Shown piece by piece: positions 37,760 through 48,388 of a stretch of DNA of 64,000 nucleotides. The stretch is from the NCBI RefSeq assembly GCF_035194505.1, contig NZ_CP136573.1:806001-870000 (forward strand), written 5' to 3'. The notes below the pieces were generated by a model. That model saw nothing but the letters and a program-made list of their open reading frames with translations. It was not told the origin of the DNA and ran no database searches. Each line of letters starts with the position of its first letter. Position 1 is the first letter of the stretch. This DNA is from Erythrobacter sp. Its GTDB lineage: Bacteria > Pseudomonadota > Alphaproteobacteria > Sphingomonadales > Sphingomonadaceae. The position numbers were made by a program, and so were the translations under genes.

Positions 37760-37804
37760 ATTGCGCTGCCCATGGGTGACAGCCCTGCCCGCCCGCGTTA
37801 AGCC

Positions 37805-39580
37805 TTGGCCGTGGCCGGCGAACTCACCCTCTCTCCTATCCTGTCCGATGCCCTGGTGATCCTTGGTGCGGCCGGGATCGTCATCCCGGTCTTTGCGCGC
37901 TTCCGCATCACCCCGATCATCGGTTTCATCCTGATTGGCGTGGCTGTCGGGCCCTATGGCCTGGGCTCGCTGGTGGGGCGATTCCCGTGGCTCGAACATA
38001 TAACCATCACCAACCCCCAGGCGCTCACGCCTTTTGCCGATTTCGGCATCGTGCTGCTATTGTTCGCGATCGGGCTGGAGCTGTCGTTCAACCGCCTGTG
38101 GGCGATGCGCAGGCTGGTGTTCGGGCTCGGCGCGCTGGAACTCATCATCATCGGCTCCTCGATCGCCGCTGTCCTCGGGCTGAGCGGCATGCTCGGCTGG
38201 ACCGCTGCGCTGGCGCTGGGCTTTGCGCTGGCCTTTTCCTCGACCGCGATCGTTCTGCCGATTTCAGGCACCCGCACGCCGGTTGGCCGAGCGGCGCTGT
38301 CGATGCTGCTGTTCGAGGACATCATGATCGTGCCGATCATCTTCATCCTCGGCGCGCTTGCCCCCAACGCGCAGAGTGAAGGTTGGGAAGGTCTGATCGA
38401 CACCCTATGGCAGGGCGGGCTGGTGATCGCGGTGCTGCTGGTCGTGGGTCGTTTTGCCCTGCCCCGCCTGTTCGCGCAGGCCGCGCGCACCAAGAACCCG
38501 GAGCTGTTCCTCGCCGCATCGCTGCTGGTGGTGATCGGTGCCAGCCTTGCAACATCGCTCGTCGGCCTCTCGCCCATCGTTGGCGCGCTGATCGCCGGAC
38601 TGCTGATTGCCGAGACCGAATATCACACCGAGGTTGAGCTGATCATGGAACCCTTCAAGGGCCTTGCCCTCGGCGTGTTCCTTATCACCGTGGGCATGAG
38701 CATCAATCTCGTCGAAATCGGCAGCCAGATCGGGGCGCTGGCCCTGGCGGTTGTCGGCGTGATCGTGTTCAAGGCGGTGGTGACGAGCATCCTGCTGCGC
38801 CTCATGGGCGCACGGCGCGGCACCGCGGCCGAGACCGGGGTGATGATGGCGAGCCCCTCGGAGACCACGCTGATCGTGCTTTCCGCTGCAACCGCGGCGC
38901 TGGTGATCGACACCGAGACCGCGCAGTTCTGGCAGACCGTCACCGCGATTGGCCTCACCATCACGCCATTGCTAGCGCGCCTGGGCCAGGTAATCGCGCG
39001 CAGGGTCGAACATGGCAGCACCCTCCCGCCCGAAGACGACAGCAGCGAGGCGCGCACCATCATCGTCGGCGGCGGTCGTGTCGGCCGGCTGGTGGCGGAC
39101 ATGATGCAGGCCCATGGCAAGCCCTATGTGATGATCGATTCGAACCCCGATCTGGTCACCACCGCCCGGCAGGACGGATACCGCGCGACCTTCGGCGATG
39201 CGGCGCGGCGCGACACGCTGACCCGCCTCGGGGTCGAGACCGCACCGGCCGTGGTGCTGACCATGGACGAGCCGGTGCTGGCCCAGCGGCTGGTCGGAAA
39301 GCTGCGCCGCGACTACTCTGATCTGCTGATCGTCGCCCGTGCGCGCGATACCGATCACGCCGCCGCACTCTACCGCGCAGGGGCGAGCCACGCCGTGCCC
39401 GAAACGCTCGAAAGCTCGCTCCAGCTTTCAGAGGCCGTGCTGGTCGATATCGGGGTGGCGATGGGCCCGGTAATCGCTTCGATCCATGCCAAGCGCGACG
39501 AGTACCGCGAGCAACTCGAGCGGGATGGCGGCCTCAGCGAAAAGCCGAAGCTGCGGACCTCGAACAGCGTCCCGGTCTAA
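37805..39580 (+). CDS. Kef-type cation/proton antiporter with TrkA-N domain
   Basis: A 591-residue CPA2-family exchanger. About 12-13 hydrophobic helices fill residues 10-395, with GLELSFNRLWAMRRLVFGLG and ALAFSSTAIVLPIS as conserved CPA2 blocks. A C-terminal RCK/TrkA-N Rossmann domain (TIIVGGGRVGRLVADMMQAHG, residues ~418-437) binds nucleotide and gates transport. The ion is probably potassium against protons, as in KefB/KefC; glutathione-adduct control is not shown. The start is a TTG at 37805 or a GTG six bases later. Its stop shares CTAA with the convergent gene. Confidence 0.88.
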   Translation: MAVAGELTLSPILSDALVILGAAGIVIPVFARFRITPIIGFILIGVAVGPYGLGSLVGRFPWLEHITITNPQALTPFADFGIVLLLFAIGLELSFNRLWAMRRLVFGLGALELIIIGSSIAAVLGLSGMLGWTAALALGFALAFSSTAIVLPISGTRTPVGRAALSMLLFEDIMIVPIIFILGALAPNAQSEGWEGLIDTLWQGGLVIAVLLVVGRFALPRLFAQAARTKNPELFLAASLLVVIGASLATSLVGLSPIVGALIAGLLIAETEYHTEVELIMEPFKGLALGVFLITVGMSINLVEIGSQIGALALAVVGVIVFKAVVTSILLRLMGARRGTAAETGVMMASPSETTLIVLSAATAALVIDTETAQFWQTVTAIGLTITPLLARLGQVIARRVEHGSTLPPEDDSSEARTIIVGGGRVGRLVADMMQAHGKPYVMIDSNPDLVTTARQDGYRATFGDAARRDTLTRLGVETAPAVVLTMDEPVLAQRLVGKLRRDYSDLLIVARARDTDHAAALYRAGASHAVPETLESSLQLSEAVLVDIGVAMGPVIASIHAKRDEYREQLERDGGLSEKPKLRTSNSVPV

Positions 39581-40323
39581 CCGATCACCCAGCGCGTATT
39601 GAAGACAAAAACCCGCGCATCGGGCGGCTGGCGCAATTTGAAGCGCAGGCGGGCTGCGCGGCAGGTCTCATAGGCGATCCGAGCTGTGTTGCTGGATTCG
39701 ACCGGACGGCACGATTCGACCCGACCCGTCTCGTTGAAGGCGAGCACAACCGTTACTCGCGCCTCGATATGGTTGCGCAGCGCTGAGGAGGGGTAGTCCA
39801 TCGGGATGTAGCTCACCTCTTTCAAGGTCAGCCGCTGATCGGCTGGCGGTATTTCGTAGCCGCCGAAACGCACCCCCTGCCCTTCAAGCGGATAGGGCTG
39901 CTCGAACGCGAATTCGGACTGGTCATCATGTCGCGGATCGCGCCTACGAAAGGTCAGGCGCAGCGTGCCCCGGGTGTAATCGAGCACCATCGAAGGTAAC
40001 AACCGGAGCCGCCCGGCGGTGCGGACATGAGCGCACAGGGCGCGCGCTGCAGGGCTCAGGCCGGCGCCCGATGCCATGCGGCAATCCTGTACAGACCCTG
40101 CGGCATCGATCACCAGTTCCAGCGCAATGCTGCGTCCGTCGCGGAATTCGCGGCGGAAGGGCTTGAGGACCCGGTCAAGCTCTGGGAGCTCGAAGGTGCC
40201 TGCACCGGACAGGTCAAACACCTCGCCCTGAAAGACGATGGGTTCGCGGGTCTGCGCCGCGATCGGACGGGTTGTGATCAGCGCCAGCGCCGCGAGGGCC
40301 GCGCTGTCGCCACCAAGCCTCAC
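39577..40323 (-). CDS. Exported protein with TonB-C-like domains
   Basis: A 248-residue secreted protein. A short signal-like N-terminus (ALAALALITTRPIAAQ) is followed by two similar stretches. One is near residues 55-125 (SIALELVIDAAGSVQDCRMASGAGLSPAARALC), the other near 175-240 (RVTVVLAFNETGRVESCRPVESSNTARIAYETC). Each has the beta-strand, G-x-V-x-x-C, C-x-x-x(A/L)RF-like pattern of TonB C-terminal domains. There is no transmembrane anchor or proline-rich bridge, so it is unlikely to be a true TonB. The GTG start overlaps the alaS stop (GTGA), so it is translated from the alaS transcript. Confidence 0.7.
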   Translation of the reverse strand: MRLGGDSAALAALALITTRPIAAQTREPIVFQGEVFDLSGAGTFELPELDRVLKPFRREFRDGRSIALELVIDAAGSVQDCRMASGAGLSPAARALCAHVRTAGRLRLLPSMVLDYTRGTLRLTFRRRDPRHDDQSEFAFEQPYPLEGQGVRFGGYEIPPADQRLTLKEVSYIPMDYPSSALRNHIEARVTVVLAFNETGRVESCRPVESSNTARIAYETCRAARLRFKLRQPPDARVFVFNTRWVIG

Positions 40324-42977
40324 GCGGAGAGCAACGCCTTCGCTGCCGCCAATGCGTCTGCCGCCTTGTCGCCATCGGGGCCGCCGCCCTGCGCCATGTC
40401 GGCCCGGCCGCCGCCGCCCTTGCCGCCCAGCGCCTCGACACCCGCGCGCACCAGATCGACCGCGCTGAAGCGCGCGGTAAGATCGTCGGTCACCGCCGCC
40501 GCGATGCTCGCCTTGCCGTCATTGACCGCAATCAGCACCGCCACGCCCGATCCCATCCGCTGTTTGGCGGCATCGAGCAGCGGGCGTAGTTCCTTGGGGT
40601 CGAGCCCGTCGAGCACCTGCCCGGAAAAGGTCACGCCAGCGACATTTTCGTCCGCCGTGGCCGCAGCTCCGGCCGAACCCCCGCCACCCAGCGCCAGCGC
40701 CTTCTTGGCCTCGGCCAGCTCCTTTTCGAGCCGCTTGCGTTCTTCCATCAGCGCGGCGAGGCGCGCGGGCACTTCATCCGGCGTCGCACGGATCACGCCC
40801 GCAGCAGCCTTGAGCGCGTCCTCGCGTGCGACCAGCCACTGACGCGCGCCTTCGCCGGTCAGCGCCTCGATCCGGCGCACGCCAGAGGAGACGGCGCTTT
40901 CCGAGACGATGCGGAACAGGCCGATATCGCCGGTGGCGCGCACATGGGTGCCGCCGCAGAGTTCGACCGAATAGTTGCGCCCTTCGCGCCCTGCACGGCC
41001 CATCGAAAGCACGCGGACTTCATCGCCATACTTCTCGCCGAACAGCGCCAGCGCGCCTGCCGCGACGGCATCGTCCGGGGTCATCAAGCGGGTGCCGACC
41101 GCTTCGTTGGCGCGGATTTCCGCGTTCACTTCGGCCTCGATTGCCGTGACGTCATCGGGCGTCAAAGCGACCGGGTGCGAGAAGTCGAAGCGCAGCTTGT
41201 CTTCGGCGACGAGACTGCCCTTCTGCGTGACATGGCCGCCGAGACGATTGCGCAGCGCGGCATGGACGAGGTGGGTGGCCGAGTGGTTGGCCCGGATGCG
41301 GTCGCGCCGCTCGACATCGACCTTGAGCTCGACCGTGTCGTCCACCGCGATTTCGCCCGCCTCGATCCGCACCTGATGGGCGTGAAGACGGCCAAGCGGC
41401 TTGGCGGTATCGGTGACGCTGGCCTTGAAGCCGGCAAGGCTGGCCATGTGGCCGGCATCGCCGGTCTGGCCGCCGCTTTCGCCGTAGAAGGGGGTCTGGT
41501 TGGTGAGAATCACCACGAGGTCGCCGGCTGCGGCGTTCTGGACTTCGGCCCCGCCCTTGACGATCGCGACCACCCGGCCCTCGCCACTGGTGGAGGCATA
41601 GCCGGTGAACTCGGTCGCCCCTTCGCGCTCGGCAATGTCGAACCAGACTTCGCCCGATGCTGCCTCGCCCGAGCCCTTCCACGCGGCGCGCGCGGCGGCC
41701 TTTTGGCGGGCCATGGCGGCGTCGAACCCGGGCTTGTCCACTCCGATTCCGCGGGCGCGCAGCGCGTCCTCGGTCAGGTCATAGGGGAAGCCGTAGGTGT
41801 CATAGAGGCGGAAGGCGATCTCGCCGTCGAGCTCGCCGCCGCTGGCCATGTCGCCGGTGGCTTCGTCGAGAAGCTTCAGGCCCTTGTCGAGCGTGCGGCG
41901 GAACTGGGTTTCCTCGCGCTCGAGCACCTCCTCGATCAGCGCCTGACCGCGGGTGAGCTCGGGATAGGCGGCGCCCATTTCGGTGACGAGCGCGGGCACG
42001 AGGCGGTGCATCAGCGGCTCGGCTGCGCCCAAAAGGTGGGCGTGGCGCATCGCGCGGCGCATGATCCGGCGCAACACGTAGCCCCGGCCTTCGTTGGAGG
42101 GCAGCACCCCGTCGGCCATGAGGAAGCTGGTGGAGCGCAGGTGGTCGGCAATTACTCGGTGGCTCGCCGCGTTTTCGCCCTGGGCGGCAACGCCGGTGAG
42201 GCCTTCCGAGGCCGCGATCAGCGCCTTGAAGGTGTCCGTGTCGTAGTTGTCATGCACGCCCTGAAGCACCGCAGCGACACGCTCGATCCCCATGCCGGTA
42301 TCAATCGACGGCTTGGGCAAGTCGATGCGCGCGCCACCGGCCTGCTGCTCGTATTGCATGAACACGAGGTTCCAGATCTCGACGAAGCGGTCACCATCCT
42401 CGTCCGGACTGCCCGGAGGGCCTCCAAAGATGTGATCGCCGTGATCGTAGAAGATTTCAGAACACGGCCCACAAGGCCCGGTGTCGCCCATGGACCAGAA
42501 GTTGTCATTGGTGCTGATGCGGATGATGCGCTCTTCGGGCAGGCCGGCAATGCGCTTCCACAGGGAGGCTGCTTCATCGTCGGTGTGGTAGACCGTGACC
42601 GTCAGGCGATCCTTGGGCAGGCCCCATTCGCCGGTCAGCAAGGTCCAGGCATGCTCGATCGCCTGCTCCTTGAAGTAATCCCCGAAAGAGAAGTTGCCGA
42701 GCATCTCGAAAAAGGTGTGGTGCCGGGCGGTGTAGCCGACATTGTCGAGATCATTGTGCTTGCCCCCGGCGCGCACGCATTTCTGCGAGGACGCAGCACG
42801 CGGCGCAGGCGGGGTCTCCAGCCCGGTAAAGACGTTCTTGAACGGCACCATGCCCGCATTGACGAACATCAGCGTCGGATCGTTATAGGGAACGAGCGGC
42901 GCGCTGGGCGTGACGGCGTGACCGGCCTTGCCGAAATAGTCGAGGAAGGACCGGCGGATTTCGTTGGTTGAGCTCAT
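40320..42977 (-). CDS. alaS: Alanine-tRNA ligase
   Basis: An 885-residue class II synthetase with all AlaRS modules. The aminoacylation domain contains ARHHTFFEMLGNFSFGDYFKEQ and GTGMGIERVAAVLQG. The editing domain has the zinc motif HSATHLVHAAL and CGGTHVRATGDIGLF. The C-Ala domain ends in the glycine-rich GGGGRADMAQGGGP. The ATG at 42977 is chosen (a further ATG lies 18 bases upstream). The gene is followed directly by an exported-protein gene and preceded by recA. Confidence 0.96.
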   Translation of the reverse strand: MSSTNEIRRSFLDYFGKAGHAVTPSAPLVPYNDPTLMFVNAGMVPFKNVFTGLETPPAPRAASSQKCVRAGGKHNDLDNVGYTARHHTFFEMLGNFSFGDYFKEQAIEHAWTLLTGEWGLPKDRLTVTVYHTDDEAASLWKRIAGLPEERIIRISTNDNFWSMGDTGPCGPCSEIFYDHGDHIFGGPPGSPDEDGDRFVEIWNLVFMQYEQQAGGARIDLPKPSIDTGMGIERVAAVLQGVHDNYDTDTFKALIAASEGLTGVAAQGENAASHRVIADHLRSTSFLMADGVLPSNEGRGYVLRRIMRRAMRHAHLLGAAEPLMHRLVPALVTEMGAAYPELTRGQALIEEVLEREETQFRRTLDKGLKLLDEATGDMASGGELDGEIAFRLYDTYGFPYDLTEDALRARGIGVDKPGFDAAMARQKAAARAAWKGSGEAASGEVWFDIAEREGATEFTGYASTSGEGRVVAIVKGGAEVQNAAAGDLVVILTNQTPFYGESGGQTGDAGHMASLAGFKASVTDTAKPLGRLHAHQVRIEAGEIAVDDTVELKVDVERRDRIRANHSATHLVHAALRNRLGGHVTQKGSLVAEDKLRFDFSHPVALTPDDVTAIEAEVNAEIRANEAVGTRLMTPDDAVAAGALALFGEKYGDEVRVLSMGRAGREGRNYSVELCGGTHVRATGDIGLFRIVSESAVSSGVRRIEALTGEGARQWLVAREDALKAAAGVIRATPDEVPARLAALMEERKRLEKELAEAKKALALGGGGSAGAAATADENVAGVTFSGQVLDGLDPKELRPLLDAAKQRMGSGVAVLIAVNDGKASIAAAVTDDLTARFSAVDLVRAGVEALGGKGGGGRADMAQGGGPDGDKAADALAAAKALLSA

Positions 42978-43120
42978 GGCGGTGCAGTTAGGCAATGCAC
43001 GGCTCTAAGGCAATGGACCGCGCAATCGCCACGCTTCACCGCAGCTCTGAAGTGTGGCCTGCGGTCCACAATTCCGCCCCCTCGCTCAGTACCCGCTTCC
43101 CCCCGGAAGCCCCGCAAACG

Positions 43121-43164
43121 AAAAGCCGGCACGAGCCCTGAGGAAAGGTCTCGCACCGGCTTTC
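43121..43164 (-). terminator. Rho-independent terminator of recA
   Basis: On the minus strand AAAGCCGGTGCGAG pairs imperfectly with CTCGTGCCGGCTTTT. It lies about 66 bases after the recA stop and before alaS. Confidence 0.8.
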
Positions 43165-43229
43165 CGGTTTTCCGGGCGCCCTTGGACAGGCGGAGAGCTG
43201 GACAGTCCCCGCGCACGCCCGCTTGGGGA

Positions 43230-44294
<1,065 letters not shown>

Positions 44295-44378
44295 CGCACG
44301 CGCTCCTTCGCTTGCCTAGTGGCGATCACCAGTTTTCGACGACCGCCTTGAGCAGCTTGTATCGCATTTGTTCTCATG

Positions 44379-44393
44379 GAACAAGCAGGGAAC
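44379..44393. promoter_or_regulatory. LexA (SOS) box of recA
   Basis: On the minus strand GTTCCCTGCTTGTTC is a perfect GTTC-N7-GTTC, the LexA operator of Alphaproteobacteria. It lies 85 bases upstream of the recA ATG. An overlapping inverted repeat, TTGTTC-N5-GAACAA (44369-44385), is also present. Confidence 0.88.
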
Positions 44394-44434
44394 GAAAAAT
44401 ATTTCCTACCGCGCCAGCACCGGTGCCGGGTGGC

Positions 44435-46963
44435 CTATTTCGCGCCCGCTTCCGCCTCACCCGCCTCGGCACGCGCCTGGCGCAGCACCGCGCCCACCTT
44501 GTCGCCGATCGCCGCCACGCTGAACGGCTTGGGGATGAAGTGCATGTCGGGGATGTCGATGTCGCGGCGCAGCTGTTCCTCGGCATAGCCCGACATGAAC
44601 AGAACCGGCATCTTCGGCAGCTTGGCTCTGATCGCGCGCACCATGGCGGGGCCGTCCATGCCCGGCATCACCACATCGCTCACCACGATATCGAAGGCAG
44701 CACCGGGCTCGGCAATTGCAGCCAGTCCCTCTTCCCCGCCCGAGCAGGCCTTCACCTCATAGCCCGCCCGTGCGAGCGCGCGCTCCGCAACCGCGCGCAC
44801 CATGTCCTCGTCCTCGACCAGCAGCACCTTGCCGCCTGCCGACCATTCGGAGGATACCAGCGGCGCTTTCGTCTCGCGCTTCTTGGGCACTTCGCCGCGG
44901 TGCACCGGCAGGTAGACCGTGAAACGCGCGCCGGTCGGATGGCCCTGCTTGTCCAGGACATTGTCGGCAAAGATGAAGCCGCCCGATTGCTTCACGATCC
45001 CGTAGGCGGTGGACAGGCCGAGACCGGTGCCCTTGCCCTGCTCCTTGGTGGTGAAGAACGGCTCGAACAGCTTGGGCAGCACATGGGGCGGGATGCCGCC
45101 GCCCGTATCCTGCACGATCAGGACGGTATAGTCGGCGGCCGGCAGCACCTCCGAGCCGAGCTGCACCACTTCGGTCGCGTGCAAATGGCGGGTGTAGAGC
45201 GAAATCCGCCCCGTCCCCGGTCCACGCGACTGGATCGCGTCTCGGGCGTTGACCGCAAGGTTCATGATCACCTGTTCCAACTGCTGCGGATCGGCGCGCA
45301 CCGGGCCCAGATTGCGATCATGCTGGACGTAAAAGGTGATCCTCTCGCCGAGCAGCCGCTTGATCAGCGGGCTCACCTCGCTCACCACATCGGGCAGCTG
45401 GATCACCTCAGGCCGCAAGGTCTGCTGGCGCGAGAAGGCGAGCAGCTGGCGGGTGAGCGCGGCGGCGCGGTTGGAATTGGCGCGGATCTGCTGGATATCG
45501 TCATAGTCGCTGTCGCCCGGAATATGGCGCAGCAGCATCAGATCGCATGTGCCGATGATCGCGGTCAGCACATTGTTGAAGTCATGCGCGACCCCGCCCG
45601 CAAGCTGGCCCACGGCCTGCATCTTGGTCGCCTGGGCAACCTGACGGCGCAGCTGGTTTTCCTGGCTCGAATCGGCCAGGCTGAGCAGCACCGCTGCCTC
45701 ACCTAGCCCGCGCACCCCTGCAAGGCCGAGCGAGACCGGCTCTTCAGGACTGTTCACCAGCCGCACCGCGACATCGCCGCTGGTCGAAGGCCCACGCCCG
45801 TGACGGCGCACCGCGTCGGACAGCGCAGCCTTGTCCTCGCGCGTAACCAGATCGGTCGGGAAGGCCGGCAGCCCCCGCCCCTCGCGGTCCACGGCTCTGA
45901 GGAAGGCCTCGTTGCCGAACAGGAAGCGCCCGTCGCGATCGGTCATGGCAAGGCCCAATGGCAATTGCCCGAGCAGCGCATCGAGCTGCGCCACACCGGC
46001 CTGCGAGGTGCCGTCCCAGCCCGAACCAATGCCCACGCCGCTGTCGATCAGCAGCATCAGCGAAGTCGCCTCGTCCGGCCCGGCGGGCTGAGCCTGCGTC
46101 GCGGGATCAGTGAGTGGAATATCGACGAGGGTCTGCGGCGTTCCGCCCCGCCCTTCGCGCGCGAAGAATATCCGGTCGCGCTCGTCGGTGCGCAGAAAGC
46201 TGACGAAATCCTGCCCGACCAGCGTTGCCCGCTCGTCTCCCGAGGCGCGTTCGGCAAATCCGGCGCTGACCGCACGGATCACGCCGTCTGCCGTGGTGAT
46301 CGCGGTCTCGATCCCGGCGCGGCTCAGCATCTTGCCGAAGGGCCCCGACAGATCGAGCGCACCGAGGCTCACGCCGCTGGCCCGCGTGATCGGTCGCAGG
46401 CGCCAGACCAGATGATCATCCCCTCGCCCTGCGCGGCGGGCAGAGACCTGCCATTCCGTCTCGCCCTCGCCATCCGACAGGCTGTCGATCGCTGCCGCTC
46501 CGTCGCGCCACGCGTCACGGGCAAGCCGCGTCAGCGCTTCGAGCGCCCCGCGCGCGAAGGGCAGCGCTGGTGGCGCAGCGGTGGTGCCGAAGGTCTCGAT
46601 GAAGGCACTATTGGCGCAGACAAGGCGGTTGGCGCGGTCGGTGATCGCCACCGCCTCGCCCGCCTGCTCGATCGCGGCAACAGTGACGGTCCAGTCGGGA
46701 GAAGTCTGCTGGTCCTGCGCAGGCGCAGTGCGCATCCGGTCGATCATCAGCCCCGCGCCGAAGAGCAGACCGACACCCAGAAGAAAAACCAGCGCGACGA
46801 GCCAGCTCGAGGTCGCCACAAACAGCACCAGCGCGCTCGCCAGCAGAGCCCCCGCAAGGCCGCCCGCCAGCGAGATCGGAGGGAGCGGCATCCCGGCACC
46901 CGTCGGCGACGGCATACCGACATCACTCTCGCGTTTGGCAATAGGGCGTTTGAGCTCGGACAA
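44435..46963 (-). CDS. cckA: Cell-cycle hybrid histidine kinase CckA
   Basis: An 842-residue hybrid kinase. Two membrane helices (residues ~30-75) are followed by PAS-like sensor regions (~90-460). A HisKA domain has the phosphoacceptor in GQLAGGVAHDFNNVLTAIIG, and the HATPase domain has NLAVNARDAI, DTGGGIP, FEPFFTTK and GKGTGLGLSTAYGIVKQSGG. A C-terminal receiver has DIVVSDVVMPGMDG. This full layout matches CckA, which phosphorylates CtrA and CpdR through ChpT. The neighbouring recA and the cpdR gene in the same window agree with an alphaproteobacterial cell-cycle setting. Confidence 0.92.
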   Translation of the reverse strand: MSELKRPIAKRESDVGMPSPTGAGMPLPPISLAGGLAGALLASALVLFVATSSWLVALVFLLGVGLLFGAGLMIDRMRTAPAQDQQTSPDWTVTVAAIEQAGEAVAITDRANRLVCANSAFIETFGTTAAPPALPFARGALEALTRLARDAWRDGAAAIDSLSDGEGETEWQVSARRAGRGDDHLVWRLRPITRASGVSLGALDLSGPFGKMLSRAGIETAITTADGVIRAVSAGFAERASGDERATLVGQDFVSFLRTDERDRIFFAREGRGGTPQTLVDIPLTDPATQAQPAGPDEATSLMLLIDSGVGIGSGWDGTSQAGVAQLDALLGQLPLGLAMTDRDGRFLFGNEAFLRAVDREGRGLPAFPTDLVTREDKAALSDAVRRHGRGPSTSGDVAVRLVNSPEEPVSLGLAGVRGLGEAAVLLSLADSSQENQLRRQVAQATKMQAVGQLAGGVAHDFNNVLTAIIGTCDLMLLRHIPGDSDYDDIQQIRANSNRAAALTRQLLAFSRQQTLRPEVIQLPDVVSEVSPLIKRLLGERITFYVQHDRNLGPVRADPQQLEQVIMNLAVNARDAIQSRGPGTGRISLYTRHLHATEVVQLGSEVLPAADYTVLIVQDTGGGIPPHVLPKLFEPFFTTKEQGKGTGLGLSTAYGIVKQSGGFIFADNVLDKQGHPTGARFTVYLPVHRGEVPKKRETKAPLVSSEWSAGGKVLLVEDEDMVRAVAERALARAGYEVKACSGGEEGLAAIAEPGAAFDIVVSDVVMPGMDGPAMVRAIRAKLPKMPVLFMSGYAEEQLRRDIDIPDMHFIPKPFSVAAIGDKVGAVLRQARAEAGEAEAGAK

Positions 46964-47025
46964 GCGCTAATGTTCCCGTGGCTGGATCGGGGCCGGATTC
47001 AATCACGCTCCGGCCGGCAGCTTTC

Positions 47026-47637
47026 CTAACGCGAGCCGAGCCTGCGGTCGAGCCGCGCTTCCATCACCTTCAACCGTCTGGCGCGTTTGCGGGCCACCAC
47101 GGCGCGCCACACCCAGCCGGAGATGAAATAGCCGATCACCGGCGCAACGAAAGACAGCACCAGATAGCCGACCAGCGTCGCCCCGGCGACGGCATAGGCC
47201 TCGGACATATAGGCCCAGGCCCCGCTTCCGGCCTTGGCGCTGACCACGGCGGGAGCCGCCGCACCGAACTGCAGCACGAATTCGCCGGTGCGGTTGGCGA
47301 TCACCAGCCAGAAGGGCAGCGTGAAGGGATTGGTGACAAAGGTGACCAGCGCAGCCAGCGGCACATTGGCGCGCACCGGCAGGGCAAGAAAGGTCGAGAT
47401 CAGGATCTGCCCCAGAGGGAAGATGAAAGCCGCAAACAGCCCCAGCGCAACCCCGCGCGGGACCGAGCGACGCGTGAAGCGCCACAGCTCGGGCGAAAGC
47501 ACGCGGTGGGCGACCGGCGCGAGAAAGCGGTTTTCCGCCATTTCCTCGCGCGTGGGCGTGTTCTTGCGGATGATGTCCATCGCCCAGGTCTTGGAGCGAA
47601 AGCCCAGCCCCTTCTTTGCGCCACGCTCGCCAGTCAT
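47026..47637 (-). CDS. DUF2062 membrane protein
   Basis: A 203-residue inner-membrane protein of the DUF2062 family. The signature regions are SVPRGVALGLFAAFIFPLGQILIS and VPLAALVTFVTNPFTLPFWLVIANRTGEFVL, with three hydrophobic helices and a basic C-terminus (ARKRARRLKVMEARLDRRLGSR). The function of the family is unknown. The ATG at 47637 is chosen. It follows the cckA start region on the same strand with 62 bases between, so transcription may continue into cckA. Confidence 0.82.
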   Translation of the reverse strand: MTGERGAKKGLGFRSKTWAMDIIRKNTPTREEMAENRFLAPVAHRVLSPELWRFTRRSVPRGVALGLFAAFIFPLGQILISTFLALPVRANVPLAALVTFVTNPFTLPFWLVIANRTGEFVLQFGAAAPAVVSAKAGSGAWAYMSEAYAVAGATLVGYLVLSFVAPVIGYFISGWVWRAVVARKRARRLKVMEARLDRRLGSR

Positions 47638-47791
47638 GGATGCACCTTGCCCGCGCGCACGGAGCCAACGCGCCGAAGCGCAGCCTTCAGCCTTTCGGGA
47701 AGAGCGGGGATCATGCAAGCCACCATGTCAGGCAATATGGGTAGCATCGGTTTTCTGACCAGTAGGTGAATCCGGCGGAAACGGCGTTTTT

Positions 47792-48274
47792 TTAGCCGCG
47801 CTCGCGCATCAGGCGCGCCTTGTCACGTTTCCAGTCGCGTTCCTTGATGCTGGCGCGCTTGTCATGGGTCTGCTTGCCTTTGGCGAGCGCCAGCTCGACC
47901 TTCGCGCGGCCCGTGCGGTTGAAGTAGATCGACAGCGGCACCAGCGTCATGCCCTTGCGCTCCACCGCGCCGAACAGCTTCTCGATCTCGCGTTCATGCA
48001 GCAGCAGCTTGCGCGGGCGGCGCGGCTCGTGATTGAGGCGGTTGCCATGGCTGTATTCGGGGATGTTGGCGTTGACGAGCCAGACCTGCGAACCCTTCAC
48101 CTCGGCATAGCTCTCGGCAATGCTCGCCTCGCCGGCCCGCAGCGCCTTCACTTCGGTGCCTTGCAGCGCGAGCCCCGCTTCGAAAGTGTCCTCGATATGA
48201 TAATCGAAACGCGCACGACGGTTCTCGGCGACGGTTTTGAGCTTGTCGAAGGTTACGGGTTTGGGACGTGCCAT
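47792..48274 (-). CDS. smpB: SsrA-binding protein SmpB
   Basis: The 160-residue partner of tmRNA in ribosome rescue. It begins ENRRARFDYHIEDTFEAGLALQGTEVKALRAG and continues with IPEYSHGNRLNHEPRRPRKLLLH. The basic C-terminal tail (LALAKGKQTHDKRASIKERDWKRDKARLMR) enters the decoding centre. The ATG at 48274 gives the standard length. The tmRNA gene itself is not visible in this window. The 155-base gap to the DUF2062 gene contains no recognisable feature. Confidence 0.95.
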   Translation of the reverse strand: MARPKPVTFDKLKTVAENRRARFDYHIEDTFEAGLALQGTEVKALRAGEASIAESYAEVKGSQVWLVNANIPEYSHGNRLNHEPRRPRKLLLHEREIEKLFGAVERKGMTLVPLSIYFNRTGRAKVELALAKGKQTHDKRASIKERDWKRDKARLMRERG

Positions 48275-48388
48275 AAGACCGCGCGATTTAGGGATGCGCG
48301 CGCCAAAAAGCGAGGGGCTTTGCGCTTTTGCCCTGTGCGCGGTAACCTTGGCCACTTGCGGGGTAAGTCAGGGGGGACGACGCGCATC

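Noticed and set aside
40944..42971. 675-codon antisense open frame opposite alaS
   Set aside because: Shadow frame caused by GC-rich third positions; alaS motifs lie on the other strand.
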